IMG/VR virus record: IMGVR_UViG_3300047548_001261
Span: 17,896 to 81,895 of that record
Source of the DNA: a virus
Direction: 5' to 3' (one strand)
DNA: 64,000 bases
Shown: positions 1-8,800 of the stretch, in pieces
How the letters are laid out: each line of letters starts with the position of its first letter
Numbering within the stretch: the first letter of the stretch is position 1
Position numbers and translations under genes: made by a program
Notes under the pieces: model-generated
Database searches by the model: none
What the model was told of the DNA's origin: nothing
What the model saw: the letters and a program-made list of their open reading frames with translations, nothing else

Positions 1-1
1 A

Positions 2-184
2 ACTGGTGAAGTGAACCGCTGGCCCGATGAGGGTGGCGAAACAATTAACTCTCAGACATGGAATCCTGAGACTGAATCATTCGATTCTCAAAGCATATTT
101 GTCGCTGATGGGGATATTATTGTGTGCGAGTCGTGGTTGAATATTGAAACGGGAGAGACTTTCTCTACTGTCCGCTTGCCGTAG
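2..184 (+). CDS. 3' end of an unknown protein, cut by the window edge
   Basis: An open frame runs from the first bases to a TAG at 182-184 and gives about 60 residues ending in STVRLP. It is acidic, rich in Glu, Asp, Thr and Trp, with no recognisable motif. It lies on the same strand as the tail genes further right, so it could be the end of a structural protein, but nothing in the sequence proves this. The start lies outside the window. Confidence 0.5.
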   Translation, partial: TGEVNRWPDEGGETINSQTWNPETESFDSQSIFVADGDIIVCESWLNIETGETFSTVRLP

Positions 185-267
185 GCTTTTTTTGTCGCAA
201 CTTAAGTTGTTTTTATCGCAATTTAAGTGTGCGCGTACAAACTAACCAATTATTTAGTGGTGATTTT

Positions 268-695
268 ATGGTAGTGAAGTCGCCACTCAGGTGGATGGGC
301 GGGAAATCAAAGCTTGCTGATTCTATCATTTCTAAGATGCCCCCTCACCGTTGTTATGTTGAGCCGTTTTGCGGCGGCGGTGCTGTTTTTTTAAAAAAAA
401 TCGTTCTAAATCAGAGGTCGTAATATATAACCCTGATGAGTATAACCCTGATGAGTATAACCCTGATGAGTATAACATCCTTGTCAATGGCCCGTTACTT
501 GTAAAGAACGTCAACGTGGCGGCCTTGACTATAACTAACGGGGTGTGGAGAAGATTAGACGGTATTTCTTTGGTTGCACCAACGTCCAACACCATTCATT
601 GGCTACCTGACGGTAGGGTTTATACTGCATCGGATATTAAAGGTGACATTACTAAAATAAAAAGTAATACGGACATAATCCCAACCCTTTTATAA
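268..695 (+). pseudogene. Fragment of a Dam-type N6-adenine DNA methylase, frameshifted and fused to a repeat-bearing ORF
   Basis: From ATG 268 the first 45 codons read like the N terminus of a D12-class adenine methylase: SPLRWMGGKSKL is the S-adenosylmethionine-binding region and VEPFCGGGAVF the following conserved block. The frame is lost at a T7A8 run (386-400). With one more A the protein would continue as KKNRSKSEVV, then three copies of YNPDE, then about 70 unrelated residues to a stop at 693-695. The catalytic DPPY region of such enzymes is absent, so this cannot be an active methylase even with the frame repaired. The tail of the ORF is unrecognised and may be the end of another gene joined by recombination. 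The homopolymer shift may be a sequencing error, but the fusion would remain. Confidence 0.6.
426..470 (+). repeat. Three tandem copies of a 15-bp unit
   Basis: The unit TATAACCCTGATGAG occurs three times without mismatch, followed by a partial copy (TATAAC). The length is a multiple of three, so in the frame downstream of the A8 run it encodes three repeats of YNPDE. It sits exactly where similarity to the adenine methylase stops. Confidence 0.9.
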
Positions 696-957
696 AATGC
701 GCCTCATGTGCATTCCGACAACCCTCTTGTGCACTCTGTTTGGGTGGATTAAGTCTGTCTGAGACGCCAAATCTTCTATAATTTCAATTTTTTTTTTTTT
801 TTTGCAGTTTGCTTGCGGTTTATTTTCAGTTGAAGCGCACGGCAACATGTAATACCGTCAAACCCTAATAGCGCGGGCCAAGAAATTGCGCGCGGGGTTG
901 GCACTAACGTATTGAGGCATTAAACCAAAAATAACCCATTTTTAACCCATCAAAATA
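696..957. other. Non-coding stretch with a T16 run
   Basis: No convincing ORF or RNA gene is seen. The stretch holds a run of 16 T at 788-803 and a GC-richer patch near 870-900. It separates the broken methylase ORF from the terminator of the - strand gene that follows. No promoter is clear. Confidence 0.5.
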
Positions 958-989
958 ATCGTAAGCCAGAAAAGTTCCTGGCTTACGAT
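958..989 (-). terminator. Rho-independent terminator of the 996-1571 gene
   Basis: Perfect 12-bp arms ATCGTAAGCCAG and CTGGCTTACGAT flank an 8-nt loop. The hairpin lies 6 bp beyond the stop of the - strand gene. Read on the - strand it is followed by a short T-rich stretch (TATTTTG). Confidence 0.75.
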
Positions 990-995
990 CAGCAC

Positions 996-1571
996 TCAAA
1001 AGCCTAGGCGTCTAAGGGCAGCAACTCCTTCCGGTGTCCGAAGGTCGTGCGCGTTGGCACTATCGAAAGCTTTGCCCCTACCTTTGTCTTCAGAATAAGA
1101 ATTACCGAACCCGTACATCGTAGACTCCAGCAGCATCAACCCCTCTTGCATCAGGCCAGAAGTGTAGTCGCGAACCAGCTTCATTGTGTCAGACCGGTCC
1201 AGGTCGCAGTATAACTTTTTGGCTGCGTCGAAATCATACCCGACCATACGGAGGATCACACTGTCCAGGGACATTTTTTGCAGGAATTCCACATAGCTTG
1301 ACCCCCACCCTTTTTTGGCGCCTTTCCTCGCACTGTCCGGCCCCGACGTTATCTCTTCCTGAATTTCCTGTAGTCGCCCCACGAAGTAATGAATATCCTC
1401 TGTAGTCGGGTTGGTTACCCCACAAATTTCGGTGACGATGCTAACGAATAGGTCGAACAGCTCGTCGTCGGTCACAGCACCCCCGACATGGATAGCATAG
1501 GTTTCTACGGCTAACAAAGAGATAGGAAAGCGTCTACCTGACCCCATTAAGTAAAAAATTGAGTGAGACAT
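996..1571 (-). CDS. Hypothetical phage protein, 191 aa
   Basis: This is the only - strand gene in the tail module, transcribed divergently from the tail tube gene and closed by its own terminator. The protein is mixed alpha and acidic, without signal peptide or membrane segment. The middle has a Gly/Lys-rich stretch (RKGAKKGWGSS). I do not recognise a family. Its isolated, oppositely oriented position with a private terminator is typical of a moron or a regulatory accessory gene in phages, but no DNA-binding motif is visible. Confidence 0.65.
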   Translation of the reverse strand: MSHSIFYLMGSGRRFPISLLAVETYAIHVGGAVTDDELFDLFVSIVTEICGVTNPTTEDIHYFVGRLQEIQEEITSGPDSARKGAKKGWGSSYVEFLQKMSLDSVILRMVGYDFDAAKKLYCDLDRSDTMKLVRDYTSGLMQEGLMLLESTMYGFGNSYSEDKGRGKAFDSANAHDLRTPEGVAALRRLGF

Positions 1572-1590
1572 TAGGGCCTCTCGGAATCTA

Positions 1591-1619
1591 TTGTAATTTA
1601 TATGAATTGTTATTATACT
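1591..1619 (+). promoter_or_regulatory. Sigma70-type promoter of the tail tube gene
   Basis: TTGTAA at 1591-1596 and TATACT at 1614-1619 are separated by 17 bp. They lie about 50 bp upstream of the tail tube start codon, in the intergenic gap between the two divergent genes. Confidence 0.6.
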
Positions 1620-1666
1620 CTCTCAAGATATATCAACTCATCAATCTTTGCAAAGAGGAAAGTACC

Positions 1667-2467
1667 ATGGCCCAATTAGGTGCACCAGTCACTTCAGCAT
1701 TCCAGATCGGAACAGCAGAACTTCGCATTGGGCCAATGTCCAGTGCTGGAAAATTATCTCAAGCCCACTCCATTGGTTTGGTGGACAGCGTAGGGGTTAC
1801 GATCTCGCAAGAGACCAAAGAACTCGAAGGGGGGTTTCCAAAGAACCTCATAGCCTCCGCAGTTACCAAACAGTTGGGGTCTATCAGCGCAACTTTCAGG
1901 GAATATTCCAGAAGAAACTTATCTGTGCTGCTCGGCGCGGGCATCGTTGCCGCAGCCACACCCGTCGCCACCACAATCGCCGCCGACTTGGCTTTGAACG
2001 CTGCCGGTGCGACGCTGGCATCCGGGGTAGGCTTCACTGCCGGCGATATTTGCGTCATTTACCAGACAGGTAAACCCGAGACTGTCTCTATTGTTAAGCT
2101 GCTAACAGTCAGCAGCAACGCAGTTACCTGGACAGCAAACAGTTTGGCTAACGCTTTTACTGCCGCGCAGGGTGCCATTAATTTTTACAAAGCCAATGAA
2201 GTGCCACTGGGCGCTGTAACATCGGTGAACTATTTCTCAGCGACTGCGGTCTGGACTTCGGCTTCAGGTAAACCAGATTTCTTCAACTTTTGGAAAGTTT
2301 CCGTCGGGGGAAACATGAATTTCAAAACTAGTGCAGACGACTTCGCGTCTTCTGACATGGAGTTGAAGGTCCTGTTACCGTCAGCCGCAGACATTGCCGG
2401 CGACTTGGCCCCTGTTGCGTCGATCATCGCTACCAACCCAATGGGGTTGTTGATCCAGTCATCATAA
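1667..2467 (+). CDS. Major tail tube protein (probable)
   Basis: The start is taken at ATG 1667, preceded by AAAGAGGAA, rather than the upstream in-frame ATG at 1559, which would run through the promoter. The 266-residue product begins MAQLGAPVTSAFQIGTAE and contains a GKLSQAHSIGLVDSVGV-type opening followed by alternating beta-strand patterns and Ala/Thr-rich loops, as in siphovirus tube subunits. It has its own promoter and lies just upstream of the tape measure gene, the usual order in a siphovirus tail module. It would form stacked rings around the tape measure. The assignment rests on size, composition and position; a major capsid or decoration protein is less likely here. Confidence 0.6.
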   Translation: MAQLGAPVTSAFQIGTAELRIGPMSSAGKLSQAHSIGLVDSVGVTISQETKELEGGFPKNLIASAVTKQLGSISATFREYSRRNLSVLLGAGIVAAATPVATTIAADLALNAAGATLASGVGFTAGDICVIYQTGKPETVSIVKLLTVSSNAVTWTANSLANAFTAAQGAINFYKANEVPLGAVTSVNYFSATAVWTSASGKPDFFNFWKVSVGGNMNFKTSADDFASSDMELKVLLPSAADIAGDLAPVASIIATNPMGLLIQSS

Positions 2468-2541
2468 ACGTTCAAATAATGGTGTATAACGCCAAAATTA
2501 AACAGCCCGCCAGAAACTGAACTTAAATTAGGTACAATGAG

Positions 2542-2694
2542 ATGAAAAAGCTACGAATTATCTGGTGGAACATCAAGTCAACCGCCGCATTAAAACTATA
2601 CGACTTTCTGTCATTTATCGGCTTGTGTGAGGGCGACTTTGGCAAGTATGCGGTTGGTGTGTTGGCGAAGCTTGAGGTCGAAGACCCCAGATGA
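2542..2694 (+). CDS. Small protein between tail tube and tape measure genes, 50 aa
   Basis: ATG 2542 opens a 50-codon frame ending in TGA 2692-2694. The product begins MKKLRIIWWNIKST and has a short hydrophobic, aromatic centre. It occupies the place where siphoviruses encode tail assembly chaperones, usually as two products joined by a frameshift. Only one short frame is visible here, so the chaperone role is a guess from position. Confidence 0.5.
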   Translation: MKKLRIIWWNIKSTAALKLYDFLSFIGLCEGDFGKYAVGVLAKLEVEDPR

Positions 2695-2750
2695 TAGCCA
2701 CATGATCCAAGCGACGTAAAAAATTTAAAACTCCTCCTGTTGGACCTCTT

Positions 2751-2783
2751 GGCCCGGTTGTTCCCCTCAACCGGGCCTTTTTT
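2751..2783 (+). terminator. Strong rho-independent terminator
   Basis: GGCCCGGTTG and CAACCGGGCC form a 10-bp GC-rich stem around a TTCCCCT loop and are followed directly by TTTTTT. It ends the tail tube transcript, allowing the tube subunit to be made in excess over the tape measure protein downstream. Confidence 0.93.
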
Positions 2784-2856
2784 ATGCCTGTTGAAAAATA
2801 CGCTGAAAGGTTTAAACTGCATCAGACACCCCTCCCCAAATTAATTGAGCAAATCA

Positions 2857-5800
2857 ATGGCCAACGAAGCACAAATAGATTTAGCCGTCGACGTAAATGT
2901 CCAGATAAAAGAACTGAAACTGGACACAGAGAAGCTAACCAGCAAAATCAAAGCCGCAGTCGGTAGTTTAAAAGATATCCCGATAAGCCCTAAGCTGGCT
3001 ACAGATTTCAAAGAGTTGGATAAAGACGCCGCGAACCTTAGTAAAAAAGTCCAGGATGCGTTTGCGAAAATATCTAAACAAACCCCAGTCGCCCTTAACC
3101 TTGCGGAAAAACTTCGGAAAGAATTTCTATCCGGCGCAAATGCGGTGGACAAAGACGGTAATATTATCGGTAAGCAGCTACGAAGATTCATGTTGCAACA
3201 GCTGGAGTCGGTGCACGCATACGCGAATCTAGATAAGAAAAAGACATTGTGGGGGCAATTTGTCGATATAGAGGGGCAAAACATAGCTACTGCTAAGAAG
3301 ATGCTGACGGACATGTCTACCAAGATGTCTGCGGAGGCGTCTAAGGTTACTGTCGCCCAGACACAAATGGCGCGGAGCCTGAATCAAGCTAGCGAATCAC
3401 TAAAGCTGGGTATCGGTGCCGCAACAAACGGCATTTCTTCACAAGTATCCAAAACCATTTCCGATGTTAACTCGTTGGCGGAGGCTTTCAAATTCCTTGG
3501 GTTAAAGAATAAAGACAGGCAACTCCTCCTCGACCCTACGCCAACAGCGGAAAACTATGGTCGGTTGGTAAAAGTCCTGGAAGCGGCCAGAGAAAGGTAC
3601 TTCATTCTTGCTGCACAAGTCCATAACAATAAGAAGGCAGAAGAAGAGTTGGGGGTGTCCTCCGAGCAGGTTGCTGTTCACTTGGCAAAGGTTCGGGACG
3701 AGATCGACCGACAGCTCCCCAAGTACCGTGCCTTGGCGGAGGAGCAGGCACGGAAGGTAAAGTTGGACAAGGAGTTAGCGAACCAACAAGCAAGGCTACA
3801 GAAAGCCTTGTCAACAGTTACCGACTCCGGCACCAAGCCTTTGCGAGACCAGATCGAAGCCTATAACGAACTTCTCAGGATTCAAAGGGCGATCCGGGCA
3901 AACTCCGGCACCGACCTGGGGGTTAAATCTACCAGGGACACTCTTGCCCAGCTGAAACTTCAACTCAAGGCTACCGAGCAGATCGCCACCGCACAATCCT
4001 TAGTGGATAGAAGTGCCGACCTTGGGACTAGGGAACAAGCCGCTGCCAGAAGTAAACTCAACAACTTGTTGATCCAGTACAAGGACTTGTTGGCTGGGGA
4101 CACTTCTGCGGAAGTCTCCGCGAGTAAGCAGGCTTTAGCAAGACTTGAAGAAAGATTGGCCAAGGAAAAGCAAATCGCGGCTGCGGAAGAACGTTTGGTT
4201 CAACTCACCGCCGCTAGAGCGAAAAGCAGCCTGTCAGACACCCAAACCCTCTTGCGGCTGAAGAAGGAAGAGTTCGACGTCACCCTTGCCTTGGAGAAAG
4301 CAAAAGGGCTTGGTAGGGACGGCTCCGCACAGGTTCTTAGAGAAGTCGAAGCGCTCAAGCAAAGACTGGCTACTGAGGAAAAAGAACTATCCACCCTGAC
4401 CAAGCTGAAAGAAGCCAACAAAGAGCTTTACTTTAGGAGGAGCGCTACCGCCCCTTCAGCCTTAAATACCCAAAGGCTTGGGTCGGGTGCTCCAGCGCAG
4501 GCAATGGGCGCACAGGAGTTTGCCAAGCTGAAATCATCTGTAGAAGCGTATTCTAAGGCAATTCAGCAAGCCCAGGACGGCGTGGCTCAGATGTCAGCGC
4601 GCGGACTTCATTACGCCCTCGCGCTGACGGCTGCGTGGGAAAAGGACCGGGAGACTTTACTCGGAGTTATTGCCGTTCAAGAGCAACTTCAAAAAGCACA
4701 GGCCGCCACTCAACGAGTAGGCACTGCAAAAGGCAACGATGCCGCTAAGCTTATCGCCATGCGGGAAGAGGTTACTGCCCACCAAAGAATCGTTGATATT
4801 TTAGGTGTACAAGGTAGGGCACAGTCTGCCGTTGACCAAGCGACACTTGCCCACTCTCGTGCTAGGGTGTCTGCCTTACAAGGCGACATCGCAATGATTC
4901 GGCAACAAGTCAATGAGACAAACAGGCTGGGGGAGTCATACACCTCCCTGTCGTCTGCTTTCAGGTCGTTCTTGCGGTATGCCGTGGAGATGGCAGCCTT
5001 CTATCAAGGGTTGTCTGCCTTCCAGGCTGCGGCTAAATCAGTTGTGGACCTTGAAGACGCCCTAAAAGGTGTCCAAGCCGTCGCCCGCGCAACTGACACG
5101 GAAATGGAGAAGGTTGCTGCATCGGTAAAACGTGTCGCCATTGATACCGAGTTCTCGACCAACGACATAGCCGGTGCGGCCCAAACCTTATCCCAGGCGG
5201 GTGTTGGTATCGGCGAGATCGGGGAAGCCTTAGATGCAACCAGCTTGGCTGCATCTGCTACTGCGACATCGCTAGCAGTCACAGCGGACGTCTTGACAAC
5301 GATGCACAACGTCTTTAAAGACATGAGCTTCACAGAGATCGCTGATCAGATGACGTCAACGATCAACTTGTCAAAACTGACGGGGGCAGAGCTAAGCACG
5401 ATCCTGAGCAGGGCTGTGGAGGTCTCAGATTCATTCCACATCATTCCGGCACAGATGAACGCAGCCTTTGCTGTGCTGAGAAACGCAGGTATCAAGGCAA
5501 GTACGATCTCCACAGGGTATAGGGAATCCTTGCTGGAACTGTTCGCGCCTGACGCCAAGACACTTAGCTTCCTTGAGAAGAGGTATGCAGAGCTTGGGCA
5601 AACCTTATCGCAAGGAGCAATCGCGGAGTTGTTCCAAGGGTTTGCAAACTCCGCTGACCCTATTAGCGCAGTTACAGCAGAGTTGGATAAGCTTGGGTTC
5701 GCCACATCCGCCTCATCAGACTTTGCTCGTGTCTACAGTGTTCGGGCAAAGAACGTCCTGGACGTTTTAGTTAAGCAACGTGGTGAGTACGTAAATTTAA

Positions 5801-8800
5801 CTACTCAAGTCGGGGCGCACGGCGCGGCAGCCAAAGGCTCTGCCACACAAATGGAAGCGTTAGGGAAGACCTGGGACAACCTTGGGTCTGTCATAACCGC
5901 AGTCGCTGCTAATGCTTTTGGCCCCGCTTTAGACCACCTACAAAAGTTAACGAAAGGGTTGTCGGATTTCATTGAACGTGGCGGTGAAGCTGCGGACACA
6001 ATGAAGAAGGTCTCAGGGTCGTCAGGCACAGCTGTTGCCGGTTTGTCTGGACTTGCCTCACTAATGGCTACCATTCGAGGGGGAGGGGGTGCTCTTCGTG
6101 GGACCACAGTCGGGCTAGGTGTCGCAGCCCTTGCACAAGGTGTGCAGGTGTTCGCTTCCGAATATATGGAAAAAATTCACACAGGCCTAGGAGAAGTGAC
6201 AGCGAAAGCTGCTGAAGCTGCTGGACTTTTCTTTGCAGTACGGTCGGTCATACTGCGAAGAGACTTGTTGACGAGCTTAACAGGTATCTACACACAGTTA
6301 AGCACAAGAATTCTTGCCGCAGGAGCTGTGGCGCAGTCGGCAAGAATTCTAGCCGGCGTGGACCCTGCTGCATCCGCAAGAGCAGGGGTAGCGAAAGGAT
6401 CCGCAGCTGCGGCTTCCGCACAGGTGTTTATACAGTCCACATTCCTGGGGAGATTGGTAACTTTTTTCGACAAGGTAAAGGTAGCAATATTAAGCAACGG
6501 AGTGGTTCGGGCTTTAACCTTTACACCTTATGGCCGAATCATATCCGCTTCTGTCGCGGCTGTAGGCGCTTCCCTACTGTTCTTTAGAAAGGACGTTAAC
6601 GAGCAGCTTAACGCGATCAATAATCAAATCGCAACCGCCGAAAACGCCCTCAAAAAGGCGACGACCATCCAGACAGACTTGGCTGCGGAAAAGGCTCAGA
6701 ACCAAGACTTAAAGGCGGGTCTGGATGCTGTCCAAAAATCTGCTAAGGAGTATTTTGACCGCACCATTGATAACGCCAAAGGCAGGGCTCTAAATATCTC
6801 CGGCATGCTGTCCAAGCTGCAAGGCGTGTCTACCGACCTCCAAGGCAGCCAGTTAGCCGGAGCCATTGACGAACTCCAAACAGAGTTTGGCGTACTATTC
6901 AACAGCACCTACAACATTGACCAGTTAATCGGAGAGATGAATGGTGCCAACGCAATCATGGCGAAAGCCGAAGGCGGTCGGCAAGCTTATTACCAAAAAC
7001 TGATCGAGGCTTTCGAGGCGTATAACCCAGCCGACAAAACCAAAATCAACGAGAATGCACTTGTCGACGCTTTCCAAAAGTTAAGCGAGGCTCAGAAGGC
7101 GGTAATCCTGAACGAGGTTAACACCCTTGACGAGGCTATCTTATTTCAACAAGCGTCAGAAACATTTGGGGAGCGGTTAAAGAAGGAAGTATTCGATAAG
7201 ATTGAAGATGCCAAGGCTGACCTTGCCGCGAGAGAGGGCGAGGCTGTTAAGGTTATTTTGGACAAAGCTATTCAGGATAAATCTTTTGCCGGCGTCTATG
7301 CCAAACTTCTCCAGGCGGTAAAGGAAGGAAACCGAGACTTGATTGACGTTTATATCGAGCAATTGCAACGGGTTAATGAGGAAAGTAAGAATAAGCTTGG
7401 GGACAATGCGGAAGGGTGGTTGGCCGAGGTTTCAAGTTTCGGTTCACTGATAAAAGAAGACTTGGGTCTTGGGCTGTCTGCAATTGCGGAAGGATTTAAA
7501 AACGCCTTCAACAACCCTTTGGACGAGTTTTTTGCGGAATTAAAAAAACTCACAACAAACGAGTTAGGGAATATTATTCAGAGACAAGCGGACAAGATTT
7601 TGAACGACCCTGTTGCGTTTTTTGCTGACCCCGCCAAGGCTATTGCCAAAAGCACCCTCTACAAAAAACCTGACACCAAAGGAGAAGTCCCTCAAGAAGC
7701 TTTCGACGCTGCAAATCTGTACAAAGAACAGGCACTTGCCAATGCCATAAGTAAAGCGAAATCCACGACTACTTCCCAGGCCGCAATTGCAGGGGATCAA
7801 GCCGGCAGGTTAGCGCGATCTCTAACCCCGGAAAGAAGAAAAGAGCTGGAGATTCTTGACGAAACCATTGCTGTACAAGCCAAATCAATCGAGGAACAGC
7901 TTAAGAACGTCGATAAGGAGTGGACGACATTCTATGAGGAAACTTTCAAGACCAATAAGTCTGCAAAGGATATCCAAGACATACTGAAAAGAACCGTTGC
8001 AGCTAAAAAAGATACCCCAGAACTATTCATCAAGGAACTGGCGTCTATCGAGGAGCGAGTCAAGATTGAGGCTGCAGCGCAAGTTGCGGCAAAGGAGTCC
8101 GCGCAACTGGCCGATGACCACTTACAAGCGTCCAGAGCGCTGGTAGATTCCACGCAAAGGATGTACGAAGAAAAGAAAACCGCTGACCCTGCCAGAGCCG
8201 CAATCCTGCAGGAGAGGATAGACGCCCAGCTTGCTAAACAAGGTTTGGAGCAGGAAGAAGTAGCGAAGGCTATCGAGACCAACAAGGTTGACCTAACAAA
8301 GTTAAACATCCATGTAGCCAGCACTGCGGTCTCAGCGGAGGAGATGGAGAAAGAGTACAAAGAGCTTAAACAAAAGAGTTCGGCGACAACCTCCGCTATG
8401 GACAAACTGACCAGAGCTCGGGAAGCAGCCTTTGCGTCGGGCAATGCCCAGTATATTTTGGATAACGACGTTGACCAAAATATTTACAACTTAAAAGTTA
8501 AGTCTTTGGAGCCTTTACGGGCAGCTTCCAAGACTGCTCTGTTTCGTATGGAGCGTATCCCTGAATCCCTTCGTGCGGTTGAAGAGTCTTATGAAGGTAT
8601 CTCCCAATTTTTTGAAACAGGAGAAGGGGCAAAGTTTCTACAAGACCATGCTGACGCCGGCAAACGCCTAGAGGTTTTAAACGAGGTTAACAAAACTTTA
8701 GCCGACGCTGGGTTGGATTTGGCGGAGAAACAATCAACCCTGGCGAACGTTCTCGCTGAACAATCGCTTAAAAATTCTACGGAAAAGGCTTTAGCGAACA

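Noticed and set aside
1648-2073. Arg/His/Cys-rich + strand ORF inside the tail tube gene
   Set aside because: It is in another frame of a well-supported gene and has the biased composition of a shadow frame.
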